Assembly (NCBI GenBank): GCA_024235595.1
Contig: JACKMC010000004.1
Coordinates: 186,001-250,000, forward strand
Source: Zoogloeaceae bacterium
Lineage (GTDB): Bacteria > Pseudomonadota > Gammaproteobacteria > Burkholderiales > Rhodocyclaceae
Direction: 5' to 3'
Length of the DNA: 64,000 bases
Under the pieces are notes generated by a model, which worked only from the letters and a program-made list of their open reading frames with translations, was not told the DNA's origin and searched no databases. The position numbers were made by a program, and so were the translations under genes. This document shows, piece after piece, positions 35,485 through 44,676 of the stretch. How positions within the stretch are numbered: the first letter of the stretch is position 1; each line of letters starts with the position of its first letter.

Positions 35485-35694
35485 TCAGTCCTCGAAGAAA
35501 ACGTCCAGATCGCCGTCATGGCACAACAGGTCGATCATCCCGGAAGGAATCTCGGGCCATCTGCTGGCCCTCGAGGCAACGACCGACAGGCCACAATGCA
35601 TCATTAGATGAGCACCGCATGCGCCGTCCACCTCGCGGGGTGCCGTACGCGTGGAATAACCAACTGATTTTTCACTGAAACTCGAACCGCTCAT
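35485..35694 (-). CDS. Small protein of unknown function (69 aa)
   Basis: A 69-residue frame lying between the CHASE2 cyclase and the FecR-barrel gene, on their strand. GGAGG eight bases before the ATG at 35694 is a good ribosome site and is the main reason for calling it; the frame continues upstream without one. It contains GACGAH, MHCGL and a strongly acidic end (DGDLDVFFED). There is no signal peptide, membrane helix or double-glycine motif. Family and function are unknown. Confidence 0.5.
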   Translation of the reverse strand: MSGSSFSEKSVGYSTRTAPREVDGACGAHLMMHCGLSVVASRASRWPEIPSGMIDLLCHDGDLDVFFED

Positions 35695-35808
35695 TGCTGA
35701 TGCCTCCAGATCTGCGGGTGGCCGGCCGATCAATGCGATCGACATTCCATGGCAGTGACAGGATGCTATCCCTGACGCAGCGCACAAAGGTCAAAATCAA
35801 TGTAAAAA

Positions 35809-35824
35809 TGTGACCCAGTTCATG
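35809..35824. promoter_or_regulatory. Weaker Crp-like box before the 69-aa gene
   Basis: TGTGA-CCCAGT-TCATG matches 8 of 10 fixed bases of the Crp consensus. It lies 115 bases upstream of the small gene in the gap after the cyclase. On its own it is weak evidence. Confidence 0.35.
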
Positions 35825-35853
35825 GTCAGCCGAATTGAATCCCGGATGCATGC

Positions 35854-37857
35854 TCATTTGCTGCTCAGCACCACGCTCCCATCCCACTCGGGACCGGCGC
35901 CGGAGCGCACCAGCTGGCGACTGAGGCCGAGGTAATAGGCGCAGATTCCATCCTCGGGCCGCGATGCAAGCACGCGCTCGAAAAAGGAGACCGCGGTATC
36001 GAAGTCTCCGCTCACGAAGGCCGCCAATCCGTGCTCGAACTCGGGCGCGCACACCAGCGCCGCAGGATTGGATGAAAGCTGGTAGAGCGCCAGCGACTGC
36101 CGCTTCCCTTTCAGCACGAATCGACCTGCAAAGCGCGCAATGTCGGAACGATGCTCGGGCAGCGCGCCTTCAGAAGCCAGTATCCATGTGCCAAAGAGCT
36201 TGTTCGCCGTCTGAACGCGACTTGCGGTGTTGACGATATCCCCTACTGCGCGGATCTCGCGGCGCTTGTCGGACCCCACCTCCCCGAGGAAGACCTGGCC
36301 GAAATGCAGGCCGAAGCGGGTCGGCAATGCGCCTGGTTCGTGCTTGTCACCGTTCATGCAAGCATCCAGCTCGAGCGTCGCCCGCAGGGCGCCGTCCCGG
36401 GCCCCGCTGGGGGATGCGTCCGCCAGCCACACCGACATCACCGAATCGCCGACGATATCGGCGACGTAGCCCCCGCTGGCCTCGATCCGCGGAATGAACA
36501 TCTCGAGATAACGGTTGAGCACATCGCGCGTCGCTTTCGGCGAAAGCGCCTCCGAAATCGTCGTATAGCCCTCGATGTCGCTGCACATGCACACCGCGAA
36601 TACCGTCCGGCCGGCGCTCATGCCGCCCAGCACGCCCTCCAGTCGCTCGAAGGCCTGGCGCGACAGCCCATGCTCCATTGCGCGCTCCAGGTCGGCCTGC
36701 CGAATCCGCACTCGGCGGTAGTGCGCGCCAAGGCCGAGGCCGACCACTACGCCCGGAATGATCACCAGTGGAAGCACTACCGGCACCCACAGATGCGCGG
36801 AGCCGAAGGCAGATACCGCCCCCAGCGCGTAGACCCCCAAGGCGAGCAGCGTTGCGAACATCGCCATGCGCGGCGCCAGGCACAACCAGGCGAGCATCAG
36901 CACCACTGACCACGCAAGCAGCCCTGCCAGCTCGACGATCGGCCCCGGACGCCGCAGATAGGATGCATCCAGCAGATTCGCAAGCGCAGTCGCACACAGC
37001 TCGACGCCACTCACATCGACGCCGTCCGGGCCGCTGTAGGGCGTGCGATAGGCGTCGGCCTGAAGGCTCTGGTTGGGTTCCGAGAGTCCGACGATGATCG
37101 CCTTTCCGGCAAATCGCCGTCTTGCCTCGAGCGGATCCTCGAGCACCTTGAGCGCCTGATCGTAGGAGAGGGTGGGAATGCGCCCGAGCGGGCCATACAG
37201 ATTGAGCGCAAGACGGTGCGAGACCGGCGCCGCGCGGAGGGCCTGTACGCCGGATCTCGCGTCTTCGGGCAGCAACTTGGCGAGCGCCAAAGGCATCGAC
37301 GGCCGATTCCCGGCGCCCGGCAGATGGGTCCAGTACTCGAATACCCCTTCGTCGCTTTTCGGCAGGATGAAGGGCGCCGTTCCATGGGCCGCCTCGCCGA
37401 ACAGGCTCAGCGGCAAGGTGCGATGTTCGATGCTTGCCACCTCGCGACCCGCCGAGTCGACGATTTTCTGGCGTGAAACCGCCTCTGCGAGCACCACCGT
37501 GCCGGCCCGCCGCAAGGCCCGCGCAAAGGCGGCGTCGCCGACTGGGTCGCGCGCACGCTCGAACAGCACGTCGAAGCCGATCGCGGCCGCGCCACTCGCG
37601 GCGAGCCCGTCGACCAGGGCCGCATGGTTCGCGCGCGACCATTCGGTGATTCGACGCGGCAGGCCGAGGGCGCTGGCCGCGCGGGAATCCAGCGATACAA
37701 TGAGAACATCGCTCGGCGGCGTGCGCATGCCGCGCATCGCGTACAGGAATCTGATACCGGGCCCCGATTCGAGCTCGGTCAGCGGCGACAGGCCGACCAG
37801 GAGCGTGATTGCGACGCTTGCCAAAATCAACAGGTAGCGGTTGGTCAGGCGGAACAA
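35854..37857 (-). CDS. CHASE2-domain adenylate/guanylate cyclase
   Basis: A 667-residue membrane sensor. An N-terminal helix is followed by a periplasmic CHASE2 domain (about 25-300; VLIVSLDSRAASALG, AIGFDVLFERARD, YRTPYSGPDG), then three membrane helices (about 305-375) and a class III cyclase domain. The cyclase keeps both metal aspartates, in CSDIEGYT near residue 426 and GDSVMSVW near 470, and the EIRAVGDIVNTASRVQ region. A short TPR-like tail closes the protein. It should make cAMP (or cGMP) in answer to an extracytoplasmic signal. It is divergent from a Crp gene 42 bases away. Confidence 0.92.
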   Translation of the reverse strand: MFRLTNRYLLILASVAITLLVGLSPLTELESGPGIRFLYAMRGMRTPPSDVLIVSLDSRAASALGLPRRITEWSRANHAALVDGLAASGAAAIGFDVLFERARDPVGDAAFARALRRAGTVVLAEAVSRQKIVDSAGREVASIEHRTLPLSLFGEAAHGTAPFILPKSDEGVFEYWTHLPGAGNRPSMPLALAKLLPEDARSGVQALRAAPVSHRLALNLYGPLGRIPTLSYDQALKVLEDPLEARRRFAGKAIIVGLSEPNQSLQADAYRTPYSGPDGVDVSGVELCATALANLLDASYLRRPGPIVELAGLLAWSVVLMLAWLCLAPRMAMFATLLALGVYALGAVSAFGSAHLWVPVVLPLVIIPGVVVGLGLGAHYRRVRIRQADLERAMEHGLSRQAFERLEGVLGGMSAGRTVFAVCMCSDIEGYTTISEALSPKATRDVLNRYLEMFIPRIEASGGYVADIVGDSVMSVWLADASPSGARDGALRATLELDACMNGDKHEPGALPTRFGLHFGQVFLGEVGSDKRREIRAVGDIVNTASRVQTANKLFGTWILASEGALPEHRSDIARFAGRFVLKGKRQSLALYQLSSNPAALVCAPEFEHGLAAFVSGDFDTAVSFFERVLASRPEDGICAYYLGLSRQLVRSGAGPEWDGSVVLSSK

Positions 37858-37899
37858 ACAGGCACACCTTCAAGAACGAACAGACTCAGGGGAAAGACG

Positions 37900-38559
37900 A
37901 TGGCCTCAGACACATATCTGGACAGGGTGGACATCTTCGCCGGCCTGAACGAGTCCCAGCTCGAAGCCCTCCGCCAGAATAGCCGCATTCGGGCCGTTCT
38001 GCCGGGTACGATCGTAGTCAGCGAGGGCGATGAACCTCATGGACTGTTCATCGTCCAGTCGGGAACCCTGAAGGCCTTCCTGATGGACGAAAACGGCCGC
38101 GAGATCACGCTCTCGCTGCTCGGCGAAGGGGATTATTTCGGCGAACTCGCGCTGCTCGACGACGCCCCACGATCCGCCTCGGTGATCGCCCTGGAACGGG
38201 GCGAGCTGCTGCAACTGTCGCAACAGGCCTTCCTGGAACTCATCGAGAACGACCCGAAGGTGATGCACACCGTGGTCAGGAACCTGGTTTCTCGCATCCG
38301 CTCGCTGACCGACAGCGTACGAGCGCTCGCCCTCGTGGATGTCTTCGGACGGATCTCACGGCTGTTTTCCTCGCTCGCCCAGGAACAGGGCGATCATCAC
38401 GTCATCGAGCAACGGCTCACCCAGCAGGAGATTGCCAACCTGGTGGGCGCATCGCGCGAGATGGTGAACCGCATCCTGCGCGACCTGGTCACCGGCGGCT
38501 ACATCGAGATCGAGCACCATCGCGTGATCCTGCTCAAGAAGCTGCCCCCCCGCTGGTAG
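37900..38559 (+). CDS. Crp/Fnr-family regulator, likely cAMP-responsive
   Basis: A 219-residue regulator: cyclic-nucleotide domain (1-120), dimer helix, and winged helix (about 150-210). The cNMP pocket motif FGELALLDDAPRSASV keeps the Gly-Glu and Arg-Ser pairs used by E. coli CRP to hold cAMP. In the recognition helix, GASREMVNRIL keeps the Arg, Glu and Arg that read TGTGA. It has no Fnr cysteine cluster. GGGGAAAGACG precedes the ATG at 37900. Adjacency to the cyclase suggests a dedicated cAMP signalling pair; Crp boxes near the peptide genes are its candidate targets. Confidence 0.9.
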   Translation: MASDTYLDRVDIFAGLNESQLEALRQNSRIRAVLPGTIVVSEGDEPHGLFIVQSGTLKAFLMDENGREITLSLLGEGDYFGELALLDDAPRSASVIALERGELLQLSQQAFLELIENDPKVMHTVVRNLVSRIRSLTDSVRALALVDVFGRISRLFSSLAQEQGDHHVIEQRLTQQEIANLVGASREMVNRILRDLVTGGYIEIEHHRVILLKKLPPRW

Positions 38560-38577
38560 GGCCGACCCGCGTTCGCC

Positions 38578-39246
38578 TCAGCGGGGGCCGCCATGCTCGG
38601 CAGCAAGCGAATCGCACGCCTCGATGCAGCTGCGCTCGGCAAGCGCGCCCGCCTGCCACGATCTCATCGCGGGCAATTCGAGCATTGCATCGCGATAGGC
38701 TGCCGCGCCCTCGGGCAAGGGAACGTTGTAGGTGATGAAGCGCCACACCACGGGCGCATACATCGCGTCGGCGGCCGAGAAGCGGCCGAAGAGCCAGGGC
38801 CCGTGCTGTCCGAACCGCTCGCGGGCGTCGTGCCAGATGGCCACGATGCGGTCGATATCGGCCTGCACCGCGGCGCTCGCGGGGCGCCCCGCGAGGCGCA
38901 GCTTGATGTTCATCGGATAGGCGCCGCGCAGCGCACCGAATCCGGCATGCATCTCGGCGGCGATGCTGCGGGCCCGGGCGCGCGCCTGCCCATGCTCGGG
39001 CCAGATCTGCGGGTAGCGCTCGGCAAGGTACTCGGCAATCGCCAGCGACTCCCACACCTGGAAACCATCGTCATGCAGGCAGGGCACGAGCCCATTGCCG
39101 GAATATGGGCGATGCGCATCGCTGACCCCGCGCCCGGTCACTTCGACCATGCGCTCCTCGAAGGGGATGCCGAAATGCGTCAGCAGCAGCCATGCCCGCA
39201 AGGACCACGAGGAGTAATTCTTGTTGCCGCAGTAAAGCGTGTACAT
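38578..39246 (-). CDS. Glutathione S-transferase family protein
   Basis: A 222-residue protein with an N-terminal thioredoxin-like GST domain (YTLYCGNKNYSSWSLRAWL, with catalytic serine candidates in NYSSWS, and VWESLAIAEYLAERYP for glutathione binding) and an all-helical C-terminal domain (WLFGRFSAADAMYAPVVWR). It resembles bacterial GSTs annotated as general detoxification enzymes; the substrate is not evident. It is convergent with the Crp gene and divergent from a LysR gene. Confidence 0.88.
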   Translation of the reverse strand: MYTLYCGNKNYSSWSLRAWLLLTHFGIPFEERMVEVTGRGVSDAHRPYSGNGLVPCLHDDGFQVWESLAIAEYLAERYPQIWPEHGQARARARSIAAEMHAGFGALRGAYPMNIKLRLAGRPASAAVQADIDRIVAIWHDARERFGQHGPWLFGRFSAADAMYAPVVWRFITYNVPLPEGAAAYRDAMLELPAMRSWQAGALAERSCIEACDSLAAEHGGPR

Positions 39247-39377
39247 GAGAGCCTCCAGTGCGCGTGCGACGCGACGGGCTACCAACATAGCCGATCGCGC
39301 CCGACCAAGGCAAACGGCGGCATGCCGCCGCACTGCCCGGCCTCGAGCCGTCCCTCCAAACAGCGAGCACGATTCCC

Positions 39378-40352
39378 ATGTCCAGGCTACCGCCACTGCC
39401 CAACCTGATCGCCTTCGATGCGGCCGCCCGGCTTGGCAGCTTCGTGCGGGCAGCCGAAGAGCTCAGGCTCACGCCTTCCGCGATCAGCCACCGTATCAGG
39501 ACGCTCGAGGATTCGCTTGGCCAGGCCCTGTTCAGTCGGGCCAAGCGGCGAATCGCGCTGACCGACGCCGGCGCACGCTATCACGCACAGATACGCGCCG
39601 GCCTGGCGCTCATCGAGGAAGCCACGCGTGCGCTCGGCCGATCGGCCGGCGGCGAAGCAAGGCTGCTCAAGATCAGCGTGGCGCCGGCGATCGGCTCGAA
39701 GTGGCTGGTCGCCCGGCTCGCCGAATATCAGCAGGGGCATCCGCAACTCGAATTCGCGATTTCCGTATCGACCAGCCTCGAGCCGCTTCTCGACGGCAGT
39801 GCCGAGATCGGGCTGCGCTACGGCGGGCCGCCCTGGCAAGGCCTTGTCGCCCGCAAGCTCAGCAACGAAGAGCTCGCCCCGGTCTGCGCGCCCGGGATCG
39901 CCGCCCGCCTCGGCAATCCGCCCGAGCCGGCTGCGCTCGCGGGCATGCGCCTGCTGCGTCACCCGTTGCTGCCCTGGCGTCCCTGGTTCGAGGCGGCCGG
40001 ACTGGACTGGCCGGAACCCGACAGCGGGCCGGTCTTCGACGATGCAATGATGATGCTCGAAGCGGCAGCCGCAGGGGCCGGCATTGCCATGAGCGTGGGA
40101 CTGCCCGCACGGGCCTTCCTCGCCGGCGGCACCCTAGTGCATCCGTTTGCGATCCGCTGCCCGGGACGCGGCTTCTACGCCGTGATGTCGCCCGCTGCGG
40201 CGCAGCAGCCATGCTTGCGCACCTTCGTCGAGTGGCTGCAGCAGGCCGCGCGCCGGCCCGCGCCTGGCGCACCGGCTTCGCTCACATCAGGCCCAGCGAG
40301 CGCAGCAGGACGATCCCCAGACTCGTCGTCACCAGCGAACCCAGCGTCGTGA
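39378..40352 (+). CDS. LysR-family regulator (GcvA-like)
   Basis: A 324-residue regulator with an N-terminal winged helix (PNLIAFDAAARLGSFVRAAE, LTPSAISHRIRTLED) of the GcvA type and a periplasmic-binding-protein-like effector domain. The family controls a neighbouring gene; here the divergent GST gene is the likely target. The last 24 codons, an unusual Ser/Pro/Ala-rich tail, overlap the end of the opposing AEC transporter gene by 71 bases, suggesting the original stop was lost. Confidence 0.9.
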   Translation: MSRLPPLPNLIAFDAAARLGSFVRAAEELRLTPSAISHRIRTLEDSLGQALFSRAKRRIALTDAGARYHAQIRAGLALIEEATRALGRSAGGEARLLKISVAPAIGSKWLVARLAEYQQGHPQLEFAISVSTSLEPLLDGSAEIGLRYGGPPWQGLVARKLSNEELAPVCAPGIAARLGNPPEPAALAGMRLLRHPLLPWRPWFEAAGLDWPEPDSGPVFDDAMMMLEAAAAGAGIAMSVGLPARAFLAGGTLVHPFAIRCPGRGFYAVMSPAAAQQPCLRTFVEWLQQAARRPAPGAPASLTSGPASAAGRSPDSSSPANPAS

Positions 40353-41232
40353 GGACGATGATGTTCGCCGCAAGGGGCGCATTGGCACCCATCGCGCGCA
40401 CCATCACATAGCTCGCCGCGGCGGTGGGGGCGGAGGACATCAACAGCAGCACGCCCAGTTCGATACCCCGGAAGCCAAGCAGGATGCCACCGACCGAGAA
40501 GACCACCGGCACCACCACCAGCTTGAGACCGCTGCTGAGCAGCGTGTTGCGGATCTCGGCCTGGAAGGTCTTGAAATTGAGTGACGCGCCGGTGCAGATC
40601 AGCGCCAGCGGCAAGGTCAGGTCGGCGACGTACTGCACCGAGCGCAGCACCACGGTCGGCAACTCGATGTCACCGATCGATACCGGCATGGCCAACAGGA
40701 TGCCGATGATCAGCGGGTTGCGGGCGATGCCCTTGAGCATCCGGCCGATGCCCTGCCTGCGTTGCAGCGAGCGGCTCAGCGTAATCACCGCCAGCACGTT
40801 GAAGAGGATCGTCACCAGCCCCACGTAAAGCGACGCGACGATGAGGCCTTGCTCGCCGTACGCGTTCGCGCAGAGCGCCAGACCGATGATTCCCATGTTC
40901 GAGCGGTAAGCGCCCTGCACCACCACCCCGCGGTCCTCGGCTGGCGACACGTATCTGGTCGCCAGGTACTCGAGCAGAACGAAGACCACCAAGGTCATGC
41001 TCAGGCCATAACCCACCAGCGCGAGATTGGAGGAGGCCCCGATGCTGGTCTTGCTGATGCTCAGGAACAGCAAGGCGGGCAATCCGAGCGAAAACACCAG
41101 GCGCGAACCGACGTCAATGAACGCGTCATTGAGCAGGCCGATCCGCATCAGCAGGATGCCCAGCCCAAGGAGCACGAAGATCGGCCCGGTCACCGACAGC
41201 GAAAAGAGAATGATGGCCAGCAGATCGGTCAC
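40282..41232 (-). CDS. AEC-family (auxin efflux carrier-like) transporter
   Basis: A 316-residue membrane protein with ten predicted helices in two five-helix halves, as usual for AEC/MdcF carriers. Characteristic segments are GAYRSNMGIIGLALCANAYG and LPLALICTGASLNF. Bacterial members move small carboxylates such as malate or malonate; the substrate here is not known. The start is a GTG at 41232 without a clear ribosome site. Confidence 0.88.
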   Translation of the reverse strand: MTDLLAIILFSLSVTGPIFVLLGLGILLMRIGLLNDAFIDVGSRLVFSLGLPALLFLSISKTSIGASSNLALVGYGLSMTLVVFVLLEYLATRYVSPAEDRGVVVQGAYRSNMGIIGLALCANAYGEQGLIVASLYVGLVTILFNVLAVITLSRSLQRRQGIGRMLKGIARNPLIIGILLAMPVSIGDIELPTVVLRSVQYVADLTLPLALICTGASLNFKTFQAEIRNTLLSSGLKLVVVPVVFSVGGILLGFRGIELGVLLLMSSAPTAAASYVMVRAMGANAPLAANIIVLTTLGSLVTTSLGIVLLRSLGLM

Positions 41233-41333
41233 AAGCGTGGTTGTTGCGCTGCGTCATTGGGACGCACCACTCTACCCGGGGCGGGCGCGCGGAACAATAG
41301 CGCCCGGCAAGCGCACGGACGCCTCCTGCGCTG

Positions 41334-42854
41334 TCACTCAGCTTGCGCTTCGATGCGGTAGGCCTGCGCGAGCACGCCGAATCGATCGCATTGCGCGTGC
41401 GCCCAGGCCGCATCATGGCCAAGCGTGGCGGCCAGGATCGCCGCCACCTCGGGCGCCACCTCGAGCGCGGCCCCGGCGTCCAGGAACAGCCCGCGATGGC
41501 GCCTCGCAAGCACATCCTCCAGGTTGCGGGCGAACTCGAAGCGCACGGCCGTCTCGACGCGCGCGCGGTCGATATCGAGCCGCGGATGAAGTGGGGCGCT
41601 TGCCCCAGCCGTGGCCCTGGGCATCACCAGGCGCAGCTCGGCGGTCTCGCAGGGCCGCGACGCCAACCCCGCGAGCTTCACCGCACGGTCGATCACCTCT
41701 TCGGCCATTCGCCTGTAGGTGGTCCACTTGCCGCCACCGATGGTCACCAGGCCGCTCGGGGAAGTGCGGATGACGTGCTCGCGCGAAAGCCGGCCGGTGG
41801 GCTCGCCCGGTGCCGCAGAGATGAGTGGCCGAAGGCCTGCGAAGACGCTCAACACATCGCGGCGGCCGGGGGCCCGCGAGAGACAGGAGGCCGCCGTGCG
41901 GAGGATGAAATCGATCTCCCCGGGCAAGGGCCGCGGCTCGACCGGGACATCCGCGCGGGGGGTATCGGTGGTGCCGAGCAGCACCTTGCCCTGCCAGGGG
42001 ATCATGAAAAGCACCCTACCATCCTCGGTCTCCGGCACCAGCAAGGCGTCACCTCCAGGCAGCCACTGCGCGCCGACCACCAGATGCACGCCCTGGCTCG
42101 GCGAGAGCATCGACGCACAACCCGGCTCATCCATCCTGCGCAGCGCATCGGCCCAGACGCCGGTGGCATTGATCACCACCCGCGCCGACAGCGTGAAGCT
42201 GCGGCCACCCTCCGCATCCTGCGCGGTCACGCCCGCCACCTTGCCCGAGTCGTGCAGCAGCCCGGTGACCGGCATGTAGTTCAATACCAGCCCCCCGGCG
42301 GCGACGGTGCTGCGGGCCAGTGCGATGGCCAGCCCGGCATCGTCGAACTGCCCATCGAAGTAGGCGATGCCACCCTTCAGCCCCGCACTTCGCACCGTCG
42401 GCAAGACGGCGAGGGTCTGGGCCGCATCCAGCAGCCGGGCGCGACCGAAGCCATGGCTGCCGGCGAGCATGTCATAGGCTGCGAGACCCGCACCGAGCTT
42501 GAGCTTGTCGCGCAGGCGATATACCGGCACCACGAAACGTTGCCGTCTCACCAGTGCCGGCGCATTGCGCGACAGCCGCCAGCGCTCCAGCAAGGCCTCA
42601 TGGACCAGGCCGACACGACCCTGGGCAAGATAGCGGACTCCGCCGTGCACCAGCTTGGTCGAGCGCGAGCTCGTTCCTTTCGCGAAATCATGGGCCTCGA
42701 GCAGCGCGGTGCGATAGCCCCGGCTGGCCGCATCGAGCGCACAACCCAGGCCTGTTGCGCCACCGCCGATCACGATCACATCCCAATCGGGCTGCGCCTC
42801 GAGCCGGGCGATCAGCGCCTCGCGGGACAACTCGCCGGGATCATTCAGGAACAT
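41334..42854 (-). CDS. glpD: Aerobic glycerol-3-phosphate dehydrogenase
   Basis: A 506-residue FAD-dependent membrane-associated enzyme that oxidises glycerol-3-phosphate to dihydroxyacetone phosphate and feeds electrons to quinone. The N-terminal FAD site (VIVIGGGATGLGCALDAASR), the TSSRSTKLVHGGVRYLAQG signature and the C-terminal helical domain are present. Its start lies inside glpK (14-base overlap), so the two are translationally coupled. Confidence 0.95.
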   Translation of the reverse strand: MFLNDPGELSREALIARLEAQPDWDVIVIGGGATGLGCALDAASRGYRTALLEAHDFAKGTSSRSTKLVHGGVRYLAQGRVGLVHEALLERWRLSRNAPALVRRQRFVVPVYRLRDKLKLGAGLAAYDMLAGSHGFGRARLLDAAQTLAVLPTVRSAGLKGGIAYFDGQFDDAGLAIALARSTVAAGGLVLNYMPVTGLLHDSGKVAGVTAQDAEGGRSFTLSARVVINATGVWADALRRMDEPGCASMLSPSQGVHLVVGAQWLPGGDALLVPETEDGRVLFMIPWQGKVLLGTTDTPRADVPVEPRPLPGEIDFILRTAASCLSRAPGRRDVLSVFAGLRPLISAAPGEPTGRLSREHVIRTSPSGLVTIGGGKWTTYRRMAEEVIDRAVKLAGLASRPCETAELRLVMPRATAGASAPLHPRLDIDRARVETAVRFEFARNLEDVLARRHRGLFLDAGAALEVAPEVAAILAATLGHDAAWAHAQCDRFGVLAQAYRIEAQAE

Positions 42855-44334
42855 CCCAACCCCGGGTACGTGCCACCGCCTCGTGCCAGCGCCTCAGCAT
42901 GGCGCCGCGCCGATCCGCCGACATCACCGGCTCGAACACCCGCTCGGCTTCCCAGTGACGGGCGAGTTCGGCCTCGTCGGCCCAGACGCCCGCCGCCAGG
43001 CCCGCGAAGAAAGCCGCGCCCAGCGCCGTCGTTTCGGTCTGGCGGGGACGTACCACCGGCACCCCGAGCAGATCCGCCTGCATCTGCATCAGCAGATCGT
43101 TTCGCGTCATGCCGCCATCCACCCGCAATTCGGTGAGCGGCTGTCCGCTGTCGGCCACCATCGCCTCGACGAGGTCTACCGTTTGCAATGCCACCGACTC
43201 CAGCGCTGCGCGCGCAATGTGCGCGGCCGTCGTGCCCCGCGTCATGCCCATCAGGGTTCCGCGCGCATGCGGATCCCAATGTGGTGCACCCAAGCCGGTA
43301 AAGGCCGGCACCATGACGACCTGCCCATTGTCCGGAACGCTCGCCGCAAGCTCTTCCACTTCTGCTGCGGTGCGTATGAAGCCAAGACCGTCGCGCAGCC
43401 ACTGCACGACTGCGCCGGCAGAAAAAACGCTTCCTTCGAGCAGATACTGCGTCGTCGATCCGCGACGCCAGCCGATGGTAGTGAGCAGGCGGTTGCGCGA
43501 CACCACGGCCTGCAAGCCGGTATTGAGGGTCAGAAAGCAGCCGGTCCCGTAGGTGTTCTTGGCCATTCCCGGGGACACGCAGACCTGCCCGAAGGTCGCC
43601 GCCTGCTGGTCGCCCACGATGCCGCCGATCGGTATCCGCGCGCCGAAGAGCGAGGGCTCGGTGTGGCCGATCGGCCCCGAGGTGTCGACGATTTCCGGCA
43701 ACACCTGGCGGGGAATGTCGAAAAGCTCGAGCAGGGTGTCGTCCCAGCACTGCTTGTGGATGTCGAACAGCAGGGTGCGCGAGGCGTTGCTCGGATCGGT
43801 GACATGGAGCGCACCGCCGCTGAGTTGCCACACCAGCCAGCTGTCGACCGTACCGAAAGCGAGTTCGCCACGCTCGGCACGTTTTCGTGCCCCGGGCAGC
43901 TTGTCGAGCAACCAGGCGAGCTTGGTCGCCGAAAAGTAGGCGTCGAGTTCCAGCCCGGTGAGCGCGCGCACCGAATCTTCGTGCCCCGCCCGACGCAGCT
44001 TCTCGCAATGCGCCGCAGTACGGCGATCCTGCCAGACGATCGCCGGCGCCAGCGGGTGCCCGCTTTTTCGATCCCACAGAACGGTGGTCTCCCGCTGGTT
44101 GGTGATGCCGATGCCGCGCAGCTGCGGCCCCCCCGCATCGGACTCGTAGACCGCCTCGCGGGCGCACTCGAGTTGAGAGTGCCAGATCGCCATCGGATCA
44201 TGCTCGACCCAACCGGGGCGCGGAAAAGACTGCTTGAACTCCCGCTGCGCCTCGCCGCAAACACCAGCGCGCGCATCGAAAACGATCGCACGTGAACTTG
44301 TCGTGCCCTGGTCGAGGGCCAGCAGATAGTCCAT
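42841..44334 (-). CDS. glpK: Glycerol kinase
   Basis: A 497-residue FGGY-family kinase that makes glycerol-3-phosphate. Motifs include LALDQGTTSSRAIVFD, NQRETTVLWDRKSG, the substrate residues in YFSATKLAWLLD, the family signatures GDQQAATFGQ and KNTYGTGCF, and the C-terminal VDGGMTRNDLLMQ. GGAG is nine bases before the ATG. It forms a glpKD operon without glpF or glpR in view. Confidence 0.97.
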   Translation of the reverse strand: MDYLLALDQGTTSSRAIVFDARAGVCGEAQREFKQSFPRPGWVEHDPMAIWHSQLECAREAVYESDAGGPQLRGIGITNQRETTVLWDRKSGHPLAPAIVWQDRRTAAHCEKLRRAGHEDSVRALTGLELDAYFSATKLAWLLDKLPGARKRAERGELAFGTVDSWLVWQLSGGALHVTDPSNASRTLLFDIHKQCWDDTLLELFDIPRQVLPEIVDTSGPIGHTEPSLFGARIPIGGIVGDQQAATFGQVCVSPGMAKNTYGTGCFLTLNTGLQAVVSRNRLLTTIGWRRGSTTQYLLEGSVFSAGAVVQWLRDGLGFIRTAAEVEELAASVPDNGQVVMVPAFTGLGAPHWDPHARGTLMGMTRGTTAAHIARAALESVALQTVDLVEAMVADSGQPLTELRVDGGMTRNDLLMQMQADLLGVPVVRPRQTETTALGAAFFAGLAAGVWADEAELARHWEAERVFEPVMSADRRGAMLRRWHEAVARTRGWDVPE

Positions 44335-44676
44335 ATCATCTCCTCGCCGTCACCGGCTTGTTCTGCGCAAACGATAGCCGATTGGCAGCAGGCTTGAAAC
44401 CTCGGGGGCACTTGGTGGCCACCGGACAGGTGAACGCATTTCATCAATTGCCGCTCGGGATTCGTTTGAGCACGCCGCAGCCGCGTTGCATTCTGAGCAA
44501 ACCGGAACGCCCCCTCTATCCGCCGCCCAACCAGGCCAGAGGATGCCGCAGCCCTATACGGCCGGCGGCAACGGGGCCCGGCGTGTATCCATCCCTTGCA
44601 CGCATGGTAAGGCCGCCGGCGCCCCGCCGAGGCGGTCGACTACCTCCTTTACAGAACGTATCGACAGGAGCTTCTG
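44335..44676. other. glpK-ilvE divergent intergenic region
   Basis: 342 bases between divergent starts. It contains a 10-base palindrome (44414-44423) and a spaced inverted repeat GCCGGCGGC/GCCGCCGGC (44561-44569 and 44612-44620) in the ilvE leader. No gene, leader peptide or riboswitch is evident. Confidence 0.5.
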
